Made by a program: the position numbers and the translations under genes. A stretch of 64,000 bases of DNA from Citrus sinensis (taxonomy: Eukaryota; Streptophyta; Magnoliopsida; Sapindales; Rutaceae), in assembly GCF_022201045.2 (NCBI RefSeq), contig NC_068557.1, positions 28,807,501-28,871,500 of the forward strand. Reading direction: 5' to 3'. Each line of letters begins with the position of its first letter. The first letter of the stretch is position 1. Positions 22,367 through 32,708 of the stretch are shown here, piece by piece. The notes beneath the pieces are model-generated. The model saw only the letters and a program-made list of their open reading frames with translations. It made no database searches and was not told where the DNA came from.

Positions 22367-24344
22367 TTTAATTTTATATAAAACTCGGTTGTTTGAAAGG
22401 TGTATTGTAATATATTTAATGTTTTCTATTTTCTGTGGATTTTTAATAGTTGTTATATGAATGAGTGTGTGGATTGATTATTTGATTCGATAATGGATGT
22501 GATTCTAATAAGTTTTCTGATTCAAAATAAAAACAACTGTCTGTTCTGGTGGTTTGGGCATCTCCTATCAATCGTTGGGTTTAATATGTAGGCCCAAATA
22601 GTTACATGGACCTCAGTAATGGCTCATTTACTTGAGGCCCATTATAAAGCAAGAACATTCTTTATGTATGTTGGCGTATTCTTTACGTACACAAAGTTTA
22701 AGATTTTGACTTAAAACTTTTTACACAAATGTTAAGCCATTGATTTGATACAATTTAATGGTAAATATTAAATAGCATTTAGTGGTACAAATTTATCAAC
22801 CATTGGATTGTGTAAAATTAATAGATTTGAAATTATGTAAACAAAATTTATGTTAAAATATTCTGACCCATTAAAACAAATACAATATTTAGATAGTTAC
22901 TAACAAAGCATATAATATTTTTATTTTTTATTTTTTTCAAATATAGTTACTAGTTAGGTTATAAAGCTAGGTCGTCCCCAAGGCTTGATCCAATGATTTT
23001 CAAATAATTTTTTTAACTAAACATATGAAATCTAATTTTAGACCTTTGAAATTTACAGAGTTAAACTCTCTTTTTCCCCCCCTCCCCCCCCCCCCCCCTT
23101 TTTTTTTTTTTTGCCTCAGTCATGAATTTATTATTATCGATTTGCTATTTTAATTTTACATTACTAGAACATTTGTTCCCAATGTTATTCCTAGTTGTTG
23201 TACACATTCGTAAACTCTAAACTAATATGCTCAAGGTACTGTTGCCAATTTATCTTCTTGATAAATTATCACGGTATCTATACTTATATTCTCATCTCAT
23301 TTAGAGTATGTTTGAGATTGTATTAGATCGTCAAATAATCAATCTAGCACTCAAAAAATGTTTGCTAAATGCTTTTAAAATAGATTATTTAAAATTTTGA
23401 TTATAAGATAATCTATTTTTGTACTAAACATTAAAAATTATTGGAAGTAACTTTAAAAAAATTTAATTTTCTAAGCATTTGATATTATAATATGTAATAC
23501 CAATTTTATCCTCAACTTAACAACATATTTCCAAAAATGCACATGAACTGAAATAATATAATTTATTAATATTCAGCAATTTAATTTTCCTAAAATAACT
23601 AAAAATAATAAAGCTATCATCGGTGCCGTTAATTTTTCAGCGCCGTCATGGGCAACCGATGATAGCTTCCCTAATAAAACGGCAACCAGAAAGCCGCCAT
23701 CAAATAGAGGATAAAAAAGGGTGGCACAGCCACTTCCATTAGATATATAGGCCAATGGCGACCTGGAATACTGTGACGATGCTTGAAAAGAGTCACCTAT
23801 TGCTATTGTGGTATTCTTGCTTGCATCGCTGATGGCGACGGCGCCGTCATAGAGATTGAAAAGTTTCAACTGCTAATCCTAACCTACTTTGCTTCATTAA
23901 TATGGACTAATAGTAATAATCATTATTATTGATTTGTCATTAATATAATTATATTAATAATTATCATTAATATATTACTATATAAGAAAACTTGTGCCCA
24001 TGATTAATTTACTAAATATGTTCAACAAATTATAAATTAAATCAGCCTATTTTTATCATTGTCCATGAAATTGCATTTTAATTTTTAAATCATTTGAGAA
24101 GTGATTGCAAATAATCTTCATTTATCACACTCCTTACTAAATTATTTAAATTATTTATAAAGCTGACCTTTTTCTAGGAATCTAATCTAAGGTCAAAACT
24201 AATTCCTTGGAAGTAAAACCAACCCCTTATTCTCCTCTCTTCTTCTTCTTGCTTCTAGTCTTCTTTTTCTCATTCCTTCTATTATTTTACGTTATATTTT
24301 TCACTTTTTTAGTGGAAAGTGATTCGGGAAATATTATAAAGCGG
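22367..24344. other. Intergenic between NHL 1 and NHL 2, proximal part
   Basis: Contains the poly-C tract at 23076-23098. A 12-bp inverted pair (AGCTATCATCGG at about 23611 and CCGATGATAGCT at about 23657) lies in an otherwise unremarkable GC-richer patch up to 23870. No gene found. Confidence 0.5.
23076..23098. repeat. Poly-C tract followed by poly-T
   Basis: There are 22 C residues with a single T at 23083, then 14 T residues (23099-23112). The minus strand is a long G-run able in principle to form a quadruplex. Confidence 0.9.
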
Positions 24345-24477
24345 ACCGCCAAGAAAATATTAATATAAAAATGTGGTACTTTATCCATCATTAGCTCGTG
24401 CAAGCAAACCATCAAGAAAATATTATCATAAAATGAGGTATTTTATCCATCATTAGCTCGAGCAAGCTTCCTACTTG
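24345..24477. repeat. Tandem duplication, about 65-bp unit, two copies
   Basis: CCGCCAAGAAAATATTA...CATTAGCTCGTGCAAGC is followed directly by CCATCAAGAAAATATTA...CATTAGCTCGAGCAAGC. The copies differ by a few substitutions and small gaps. Confidence 0.75.
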
Positions 24478-24967
24478 TAGCAAAATCAAGAACTTTCATG
24501 CTTTTTCATTAAGATAAATCAATTCTGATTTCTGGGGCAGAGGTAGGGTTGAAATTTAATAGTAGCCAAGTTCATGAATTAAATATGTAAACAATGAGCA
24601 GTGCTCCCTTTAGAGTACTAGAAGCCTTAGGCAAAATTTTTTATGAGGTTTTCTTACCTTTAGCAACTTTAACACTTAAAATAAACATAAAAAGTTTAAA
24701 ATTCAATCAATTTCAACTATATCTTAAATATCAACAATCAACAAAGATAGAAAGGAATTTAAAAAAGAAAAGTAGACAAGAAGATATATTTTTTTTTTAC
24801 TTTCTTTAGAACTATTATTTCAAGTTTTTTTTTTAACTTAAAAAATGAGTATGTATAATAATTTTCTTTGTACAGAAGAGAGCAAGAAATTTATGATGAT
24901 AAATAATTAAGGTTATTATTCTTAAACAAATAAAGAATTTATGTTTTTTTAAAAAAAAAATTAATAG

Positions 24968-25573
24968 TGAATTGATGGTCAAATAATAATATCAATTATA
25001 ACCTTTATACATTAAGATTACCAAATATATAATTTTTATAAAGAAATTTAATTGTAAGATAATAATAATTAGAGAAGACTAAATAATAACTTTTCCTATT
25101 ATAAGTAACTTAAAAAAAATATTAAATTGAGTGTATCAAACAAATATTAAAAAAATAGGCCATATTAACATTCGAGGCCTAAACAACAATAACGGACCTT
25201 CTAACATATAGGACGGCCTAGTTTGCCTAGCCGCCTCAACAGTGAGCTCACGTTAACATTGTCCTTGCAAAATAATAATAATGAATTGATTGTCAAATAA
25301 TAATATTAATTATAGCCTTTAAACACTAAGATTACTAAATATATAATTTATATAAAAAAAATTAATTGTAGGATAATTATTAATTAAAGAGGCCTAAATA
25401 AGCAACTTAAAAAAATTATTAAATTGAGTGTATCAAAGAAATATTAAAAAAAAGAACATTGTTAACATGTGAGGCCTAAACGACAACAATTGACCTTTCT
25501 AACATAAAGGACCGACTGCCTAATTTACCTAGCCGCCCCAACAGCGAGCTTACATTACTTTGTCCTTGCAAAA
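24968..25573. repeat. Tandem duplication, about 314-bp unit, two diverged copies
   Basis: Unit 1 runs 24968-25281 and unit 2 runs 25282-25573. Both start TGAATTGAT, continue GTCAAATAATAATAT, share AAATTGAGTGTATCAAA, GAGGCCTAAAC and CCTAGCCGCC, and end TTGTCCTTGCAAAA. The word pattern suggests an old transposon-derived repeat. It ends about 135 bp upstream of the NHL 2 start, so it may contribute promoter-proximal sequence. Confidence 0.75.
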
Positions 25574-25650
25574 GAGACACAAATTGTTTAGTTCCGCCTT
25601 TTTTTTTTCTTCTGTGTCTTGTATCTCACACTTGCAGTCTAGTTGGTCAC

Positions 25651-25657
25651 TATAAAA
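25651..25657 (+). promoter_or_regulatory. Probable TATA box of the 25711 NHL gene
   Basis: TATAAAA lies 60 bp upstream of the chosen start, in the context GGTCACTATAAAACGACG. Confidence 0.5.
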
Positions 25658-25710
25658 CGACGAAACCATCACTAACATTCTTGCAACCAAAAAATTTATC
25701 TTGCCGAGAA

Positions 25711-26292
25711 ATGGCTACTCAGCGACGCTCTTTTAGCTATAGACTACTATGTGCCATTTTCTTCACTCCAATCTTTGTCGTGGGCATAATTTTTCTCATT
25801 CTATGGCTTAGCCTACGCCCACATCACCCAAAATTCCACGTCAAACAATTCACCCTTCAGGGTTTGGGTCAAACAACTGGATATCTAAATGTCAATGTAA
25901 CAGTCCGAAACCCGAGCCATCGGGTTCGGATATGTTACGATTCTATGCGCGGGTCGGTTTACTATAAGGATCAACGGGTCGGGGTAGTATCGGTTTTCGA
26001 ATCGCATTATCAGGAGCCGAAGAACACAACCATTTTGCATTATGTTTATAATGAGCCCCTGACCCTGACCGCGCAGGCGTCCAACAATCAACGTACGATT
26101 GAGATTATGAATGATCGTACGCAAGGAATGGTGGTTTATAGCTTACAATTCAAATCAGTCATCAAATACAAAGGGTCCATGTGGGATAAAAGGAGCCATC
26201 GGATGCGTGCCACTTGTAACGTTGGGGTTGGTCCGAACGGCGTGATCTTGGCAAAATATAAAGACAGACAATGCCATGTGCATATGAGTTGA
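25711..26292 (+). CDS. NDR1/HIN1-like (NHL) protein 2 of the array
   Basis: Single exon, 193 residues. The start is ATG 25711 (MATQRRSFSYRLLCAIF); the frame is open further upstream but without an ATG. The helix LLCAIFFTPIFVVGIIFLIL is followed by WLSLRPHHPKF, the same hinge as NHL 1. The LEA_2 domain has NPSHRV and SVYYKDQRVG, and the C-terminus carries GSMWDKRSHRMRATCNVGVG, closely matching NHL 1 (SMWDLRHHRMHANCDVGVG). The two C-terminal cysteines are shared by NHL 1-3 and could form a disulphide outside the cell (inference). It is a tandem paralogue. Confidence 0.9.
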   Translation: MATQRRSFSYRLLCAIFFTPIFVVGIIFLILWLSLRPHHPKFHVKQFTLQGLGQTTGYLNVNVTVRNPSHRVRICYDSMRGSVYYKDQRVGVVSVFESHYQEPKNTTILHYVYNEPLTLTAQASNNQRTIEIMNDRTQGMVVYSLQFKSVIKYKGSMWDKRSHRMRATCNVGVGPNGVILAKYKDRQCHVHMS

Positions 26293-27849
26293 TTTGAATT
26301 GTACACATAAAGGATGTCAGTGTCCGTACATTTCATTTTGCTTTTTCTGATTTTCTCTTGGAACCTCGATCCTTTATATTTATATAATAATATAAATTAC
26401 ATCAACTATAAAGTTACACCAAACAAAAAAAAAAAAATTATAGTGCATATGATATAATTATGTGTTGTTTGGTATAACTCTATAATTGACGTGACTTAGA
26501 TATAAAACTTTATTCACGAACGTCAGAATATGTGTCTTTGATTCTGACTTTATTTTATGTGTAATATTGTTGTAAACGTGTAATAAATGTATTATTGATG
26601 TCGTGGATTTCAAGTTTAATGTTTCAAATTCAATTAAAGTGAACAATCTCGAGTTTAAGGATTTTTTTCCTCTTAAAGGTTAAATGACTTGACAGTTTAT
26701 AACCTTCAGAGGCTCCAAACATTATTACTACATTAGGCTAGTACATAAAGGTGAATTAGATTTTTTTTAAAAAAAATTAAATACTCAATTAATTATCATC
26801 ATCGTCGGCGTCGTCGTCAACTTCCAAAATAAGAGGGGATCACAAATGCTATAGCTGTATAAATGAAAAAAAAAAAAAATTGACTCTAGGAGGATTACCC
26901 CCACAGAACAAATGTCAAACATAATAAACCCAAGTTAGGCCAATCGTTTATAATATAAGAATAATGAAACTTGTAAAACTCAGGTTGGCCACACTATTAG
27001 CGACTAATCCTATACAAATATAACAATAATGAAAACTTAATTTGGAATGGATATGGCATAGTAATCGAATAGATATTATTTATTTTGGGCACACAACCGT
27101 TTACAATTTTTTTTTTTTTGAATTTACAATCCAAAACATGCCTCCTAAGTTGGAAGAACCAATGAATTATAAATTATTACAAGAACTCAATCGCCCATGA
27201 TGTTGTATATTACATTATTCTCCTCTTGAGGACCTCGCTTCTTAGTGAAGGTTAATAGATGCATAGCGGAATGATAAAAAGTACTCACATGCTCATTGGG
27301 TTGCGAGCCATGAAATGAGTTTCTTCACTTAGGCTCAACCCTTGCTCATCTTGTAGTTATACTAAACTTATTTTTTTTATTGGCCTTTAGGTTAGGGGTT
27401 TAGACTTTAGGCGAGTCGTTTTCAATCAATTTTATTTAATTTATCATTAGGTTCGAATTCTAAGGGAGATATGGGGAAAAAAATCAACTTGAGCTTTGCC
27501 AACCTCTAACTTTTAAAAAATTAAAACAAAAAACTCAATTTGAATTGCATGTATTTTCATTTGAATTACTGTTTTATTGAGCAATACAAAAACACAATTC
27601 AGCTTACAAGTTGCCTTTCCCTTCTTTGTTTTCTAAGTGACAAGATAAATCTCACAGAGTTATATTTATATCATAGCATCGAGAATTAAGACTCCTAAGA
27701 TGTAAAAGGCACTGTAGGTAGCGAATGGATGACGTGTTTTGGTTTATGCTTAGTTGCTTGCTCAAGTATATGTACAGATATGATTGTAAGCTTTTGCTCA
27801 AATACAACTAACATATGATCAGAAGTCCAGAGGAAACTTTATCACACAA

Positions 27850-27853
<4 letters not shown>

Positions 27854-27890
<37 letters not shown>
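27854..27890. repeat. (TA)18 microsatellite
   Basis: Uninterrupted TA repeats, followed by GTATGTATATATA. Confidence 0.9.
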
Positions 27891-27898
<8 letters not shown>

Positions 27899-28081
27899 AT
27901 ATAAAATACCTTTCACCTCTTGTAAGGAACCTTTATACCTTATTTTCGTTTATTGGCAAAGCTCAGCATATACGGCATTATACATGTATCTTCTTTAAAT
28001 TTCATTATTTGCTTGTCTTAATGTATTGTTATCTTGTTAGTCCCAAATTACAAAATTAACAATTATGGCATTATACCATAT

Positions 28082-28201
28082 AACAATGCCCTTATTCTTT
28101 TCTTTCTCCGGGCAAATCAACATGGAAGAAGATAATATGGCAAAATAGCTGATTCATGAAACAATGTCCTTATTCTTTTCTTTATCCATGCAAATCAACA
28201 T
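28082..28201. repeat. 42-bp duplicated block upstream of NHL 3
   Basis: AACAATGCCCTTATTCTTTT begins at 28082 and AACAATGTCCTTATTCTTTT at 28160. Each is followed by CTTTMTCC..GCAAATCAACAT. They sit 100-215 bp before the start codon, so they may be a promoter duplication. Confidence 0.6.
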
Positions 28202-28296
28202 CCAAAATTCGTACAACTTCTCATTCCCTCCACCTTTCTAATTACTACATAAACACATCTTGCAGTTCCAGCTAAACCCTCGCTAGAAAAAAAAAA

Positions 28297-28968
28297 ATGC
28301 ACTCAACTGACCGGCTACCAGTTCGATCCACGCCGCAAAACCAGCCCATCAAGCGCCACAACACCGCCCGCTACTATGCCCACAGGGTGCGTGAAAGCCT
28401 AACCACTAGGGTCTCCAAAACGCTATGTATCATATTCTTGTCACTCCTTTTGGTTGCGGGCATCATCTTATTTGTTTTATATCTTAGCTTACGCCCCCAT
28501 AGGCCAAGAATTTTTATCCATGAATTTTCCATCCCGGCTTTGGCTCAACCCAACGGGTTCGAGAATGCTGAAATTATCTTTAATGTAACGGCCCGTAATT
28601 CCAACCAGCACGTTGGGATATATTTCGATTCCGTGGAGGGGTCGGTTTATTACAAGAACCAACAGGTCGGGGCAACTCCGTTGGCGGACACATTTTTTCA
28701 AGAGCCCAAGACTACAACTATCTTACATGCTACATTAAGTGGGGCAACGTTAACTGTAAATAGCCGGCGCTGGATGGAGTTCATGCACGATCGTGGACAA
28801 GGAAAGGTTGGTTTTCGTCTGGAGATAAAATCAACCATCCGATTTCAGGTGTCCACGTGGGATAGTAAGCGCCACACGATGCACGCCACCTGTGATGTTT
28901 TTGTGGGTACAGATGGATTTATCTTGCCAGCTTATAAAGATAAGAGGTGTCCACTCTATTTCACCTGA
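28297..28968 (+). CDS. NDR1/HIN1-like (NHL) protein 3 of the array
   Basis: Single exon, 223 residues, with a longer basic N-terminal cytosolic part (about 46 residues) than its neighbours. The membrane helix (IIFLSLLLVAGIILFVLYLS, about residues 49-68) is followed by LRPHRPRIFIHEF. The LEA_2 domain shows SVYYKNQQVG and the paired motif STWDSKRHTMHATCDVFVG. The usual NPN motif reads NSNQHVG here, so the proline is replaced by serine. ATG 28297 follows an A-run of ten bases and is the first in frame. It is a tandem paralogue of the two preceding genes. Confidence 0.9.
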   Translation: MHSTDRLPVRSTPQNQPIKRHNTARYYAHRVRESLTTRVSKTLCIIFLSLLLVAGIILFVLYLSLRPHRPRIFIHEFSIPALAQPNGFENAEIIFNVTARNSNQHVGIYFDSVEGSVYYKNQQVGATPLADTFFQEPKTTTILHATLSGATLTVNSRRWMEFMHDRGQGKVGFRLEIKSTIRFQVSTWDSKRHTMHATCDVFVGTDGFILPAYKDKRCPLYFT

Positions 28969-30005
28969 TTTGATTATTATCATGTAATATTGTTTGTTTT
29001 CTTAACATGAAGTGAGTTCAGAGTAATTTCTTATAGAATTTGGAAATTTGGTTTTTGATTTGATTTGTAACCTGCTGGGAGGTGTAATTAATTGCTTAAT
29101 TGAGCAACAATTGTTTGTACATGACTATTTGTCTGCGTCTATTTCCAAACAACACGATAACATATATTGTTCAACAGCACAAAATTTGTTAAAGCGGGCC
29201 TACCTAGAATTTTGTTTTCCTTGATCAGTTACTGATATTTCAAAAATGATCTTTCATGATATCAAGTTCCAATGCGGCCGATAACCATTGTTTCGCTAAA
29301 TTCATGAAGAAATCCGATCACAAAATTAAGATTGAGTCATGTTGTTGATGCTCTTAAGAAAAAGGAAATAAAGCAGGTTGGTTGTTTTAGCTTTAAGCTA
29401 CTTTTTCAACTCAGAGAGAGGAAAAGCATGTTCCCTGTTAAAAAACCCAGGCGAGTAAGTAATCCTATTTTAAGGATTAATTATGGTACTAAGAGATCTG
29501 TTCTTTGGTGTACATCCACCAGTCCCTTAAAGAATTGGCCTGCGAAAGATTTTTCCCTGCATCTGTATATCATCGCAGTGATATAAAGCAGCTAAAAGGA
29601 CTTTCCACCAAAGAATTACAAAGTAAAAGTTTCTTCAGAAAGTGAAATAATTGTTACAATTTTCAAGTGGGAAATGAAAGTATTTGCGTTTACACACCGC
29701 CCTTATTAGTTAATGAGATGTCAAGTCAGTGAAAGCAAAAGTTGATCACGTAATCACAATGCTTTTAGCAATATTGCTTGCTTACAGCGCTTAAACCAAT
29801 TATAATAGAAATTTTTGGCCAGTGATTTTGACCACAATGTGTGGAGTGATCTTATATAAATCACCTTTTCAATGGCTTAAAACTCAAAATTAATTCTACT
29901 TCTCTTCCAGCTTGATTAACTCGAGGCTATCTTTTTTCTCGTCACATTCACTGTCCTTATCCCTTCCTATATACATACAGTCATCATTCCGTCTGTGGTG
30001 CAAAA
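28969..30005. other. Intergenic between NHL 3 and NHL 4
   Basis: No gene. A short open frame at 29332-29586 has no family features. The last 180 bases hold promoter-like elements for NHL 4. Confidence 0.5.
29828..29860 (+). promoter_or_regulatory. W-box and TATA box upstream of NHL 4
   Basis: TTGACC (29828-29833), the core bound by WRKY factors, lies 20 bp before TATATAA (29854-29860), which is about 145 bp upstream of the start codon. W-boxes are common by chance, so binding is an inference. Confidence 0.4.
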
Positions 30006-30623
30006 ATGTCTCCAAAAATGCGTCTCCGTGAAGAAACAAAATCTAAAATTTCTGTTTTGTTGTGGCTCTGTCAAGTAGTAATAGTTTGGGTTTTGATTTC
30101 TGTGCTGATATGGCTATGTTTGAAGCCAATAAGTCCTGTTTACATGATCACTAATGCCTACGTACCAGCCTTGAATCAACACAATTCAACAGAACCCATA
30201 CGAAACAATTCTGTTGTTAACCTCAACTTTGAACTCTCAAACCCCAACGAAAGAATTGGCATCTATTATAACGACATCATCATAACCTTGTATTACAAGG
30301 ATACAGTCATTGGCACCAATTCTCTGGCAGGATTCTACCAAGGCTACAAGAAAGCGACATCATACGGAGTGTTGGTGAATGCAACTGATGATCACCAACT
30401 ATTAAGAAGAGGAGTGCTTACAGGCAACACTACCACTGTAGAAATGATCAGGGTTTGCTTGAAAACTGCTGTTAGGTACAAGATATTCTTATCGACTACG
30501 AAGCATCATCGGATGAATTTTGAGGCATGCATATGCATTGGTTCAGATGGAAGGATTTCAGGGCAGAGAGAGATAAAGCTACAACAAATGATGGCGAAGG
30601 AGAAAATCAAAGATGGAAATTAA
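30006..30623 (+). CDS. NDR1-like protein, NHL 4 of the array
   Basis: Single exon, 205 residues. A membrane helix at about residues 20-40 is followed by LCLKPISPVYMITNAYVPAL, corresponding to the post-helix segment of NDR1. The LEA_2 part contains SNPNERIGIYYNDI and FYQGYKKA, both close to features of Arabidopsis NDR1, a plasma-membrane protein needed for several NLR immune receptors. Four or more N-glycosylation sites are visible (NSTEP, NNSVV, NATDD, NTTTV). The C-terminus is basic and lysine-rich and lacks the hydrophobic GPI-type tail of NDR1. It belongs to a different subgroup from the three preceding genes. Confidence 0.88.
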   Translation: MSPKMRLREETKSKISVLLWLCQVVIVWVLISVLIWLCLKPISPVYMITNAYVPALNQHNSTEPIRNNSVVNLNFELSNPNERIGIYYNDIIITLYYKDTVIGTNSLAGFYQGYKKATSYGVLVNATDDHQLLRRGVLTGNTTTVEMIRVCLKTAVRYKIFLSTTKHHRMNFEACICIGSDGRISGQREIKLQQMMAKEKIKDGN

Positions 30624-31219
30624 GGTTTATTTAATTAATTTAGACAAAAAAGCCTAGATAATTTATCGAGATAGTTGTAATTAATAACACTTCGTTCAGG
30701 TTTAATTTATTATCTTTTTGTGTCTATTAGAAAAACATATACTATACACACACCCCCCTAACGGTTTTTCTGAAGTGCATAAAACAAGCTTCCCCAAGAA
30801 AACAAGTGATATCCTTTGACTTGTTTTCAATGTTTAAAGAAAATTCCCTGTCTGATAAGAGATAAGCCTTTCAACTGCCTGTATGTATCAATTCCATGTA
30901 AAAAAAAGGGAGTAGCAGCCTCCTCGAAGCTACTTTAATTTCATGTGGCCTTGAGGCCCCATTTTGTGGTCGCACAGAAAGCTAAATATCACTCCAAAGG
31001 AAAGCATCTATTTCCCGTCCCTGTTGAAACTTATTCGATAGCTTGCAAATATAATATTCCCTTGATGGGGGCACCACGAACTCTAAGCAGCAAGCTGCCT
31101 TATGCTTTTTCACATTTGTTTTTACTAAAATATTGCCTCCCTAACAATTAATCCCTTCAAATTACTTTCTTCTTCCTCTCTCCATGCCGCAACCATTTTA
31201 ATAAAACAATAATACTAAT
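30624..31219. other. Intergenic between NHL 4 and NHL 5
   Basis: A short spacer of about 600 bp with a C-run near 30753. No gene. The close spacing supports tandem duplication. Confidence 0.5.
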
Positions 31220-31810
31220 ATGTGCGAAACCAGAAATTTTTATCTTTGGCTTCTTCAGATTGTGGGCCTCTTGGGGCTCATCGCACTTATCCTATGGTTA
31301 AGTTTACGTCCTAAGAACCCAACTGTCACCGTCGTTGAGCTCACAATCCCGCCGATAGGTGACAGCTCCTCTCCGGCTGATGATAGCAATGGCACCCTCT
31401 CATTCGCCCTTGAAGTTGAAAATCCAAACAAAGACTCTAGTATTAATTTTGATGACATTATACTGACATTCCTTTTTGGTCAGGATGCAGCAGCAACGGA
31501 CACAGTTCCTTCTTTCGATCTTGACAAGAACAAAGATCGAGAAATACGAGGACAGAGCGTAAATATCAATGGTCGTTCATGGAAATCTCTTCGCAGTTCA
31601 ATATCAAAAAATGGAACGGCGCTGCTGAAAGTTGATTTTGCAACCAAGTTTCGTTATAAAACGATAGGCATAAAGAGTAAGCATCATGGAGCTAAGTTGC
31701 AAGGCGATGTACAACTGGGTAAGGATGGCAAGATTTCAGGAAAGAAGAAGAAGATTAAGCTTAAGTTTACATCCAAGAAATGGAGAGTGAGAGCTTCTCA
31801 TTTTCATTAA
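31220..31810 (+). CDS. NDR1-like protein, NHL 5 of the array
   Basis: Single exon, 196 residues. It has a very short N-terminus and then a helix at about residues 8-27 (LWLLQIVGLLGLIALILWLS), followed by LRPKNP. The LEA_2 domain has VENPNKDSSINFDDI, close to the NDR1 pattern of NPNKD followed by an aromatic-D-D. The tail is strongly basic (GKKKKIKLKF) and no GPI-like hydrophobic end follows. It lacks the FYQGxKK motif kept by NHL 4; the corresponding region is FDLDKNKDREIRG. Function is inferred from family only. Confidence 0.88.
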   Translation: MCETRNFYLWLLQIVGLLGLIALILWLSLRPKNPTVTVVELTIPPIGDSSSPADDSNGTLSFALEVENPNKDSSINFDDIILTFLFGQDAAATDTVPSFDLDKNKDREIRGQSVNINGRSWKSLRSSISKNGTALLKVDFATKFRYKTIGIKSKHHGAKLQGDVQLGKDGKISGKKKKIKLKFTSKKWRVRASHFH

Positions 31811-32381
31811 ACAATATGATAAATTAATGTATTCCTTCGGATTTATTTTATATATATATTCCAATCCGAAATTTAAAAGTGTGGGAAAGTCTGAAAATTA
31901 ATATGTGCTTTAAGTTTTAAATCCGCTTAATTTCTAGACTTTCCTATATTTTAAATTCCGGAACAAATCGGGACTATATATATAAAATATTTACCAAATT
32001 TTTAATTATATGTACAGGAAATTAATTGATACAGAAAGAATAAAAGTATTTCATTCATAGTTTCATGAATGAATCAGTTAGCTGTATATGTACTTGTATA
32101 TACACAATAGGAAGATGTCAATTCCATTGCGTAATTGATGTATTTGATTTATTCTAAACCATTTTTATTATTTACTTTTTTTGCAAAGCAATATGATTTG
32201 AATTCGTGGTATTATTTTTGTAGTGAATCTGATTTAATCTGCTTAAATTGATCTATCCAATAGATTTTAGTCAATTTCGTTAAAGTCAATTGAATATAAT
32301 CAATAATTGATTCAATATTAACGCAGTCCAAAAGCCAACAGAATAACAAAAAGTTCGGTCGAAGTAATGGTTTCATAAGAT
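31811..32381. other. 3' flank of the NHL array
   Basis: AT-rich, with a short inverted pair around 31885-31955 (GTGTGGGAAAGTCTGAAAATTAA and TTAATTTCTAGACTTTCC). No gene. Confidence 0.45.
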
Positions 32382-32687
32382 TCAAGAACCGATGATTACA
32401 GTTGGAGGACAATTCCCGAAGAAGAAAGAACAACAAAAACGGAAAACACTGCTATCATTGGCATCGAGGTTTTGAAAATTCTCGTCTCGTCCATTGATAG
32501 AGATTATAATATTTCTTCCGCCATCTCGTCTGCTAATTTCTACTCTGGCGCTGCATTGGCTGTATGAATAATAACTTGTTCTAATTGGCTTCGAAGAGGT
32601 ATTTGGTGATGCTTGGGAGGTAAAAGAAGGACCACGATTAGACGCGCCTTTGCAGATGACCGATAAGGTGTGGACGATCAAGGGCAT
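32382..32687 (-). CDS. Hypothetical 101-residue open frame, doubtful
   Basis: ATG at 32687, stop at 32382-32384. The composition is not low-complexity (for example CSARVEISRRDGGRNIIISI) and is GC-richer than the flanks, which is why it is listed. I recognise no domain, signal or membrane segment. It lies between the NHL array and a transposon-like block, so it could be a gene relic or chance. Confidence 0.25.
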   Translation of the reverse strand: MPLIVHTLSVICKGASNRGPSFTSQASPNTSSKPIRTSYYSYSQCSARVEISRRDGGRNIIISINGRDENFQNLDANDSSVFRFCCSFFFGNCPPTVIIGS

Positions 32688-32708
32688 TAGAAGGAGAAGT
32701 CTTGACTA

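Larger units (their letters stand above)
26293..28296. other. Intergenic between NHL 2 and NHL 3
   Basis: Contains a (TA)n tract at 27854-27890 and a 78-bp-spaced duplication just upstream of NHL 3. A-runs lie near 26426 and 26866. No gene visible. Confidence 0.5.

Noticed and set aside
23573..23869. 98-codon minus-strand frame between NHL 1 and NHL 2
   Set aside because: No domain, no clear start context, and it overlaps a small inverted repeat; probably chance in a GC-richer patch.
25681..25710. In-frame extension upstream of NHL 2
   Set aside because: It contains no ATG; the open frame begins at a TTG. The first ATG at 25711 gives the expected short N-terminus.
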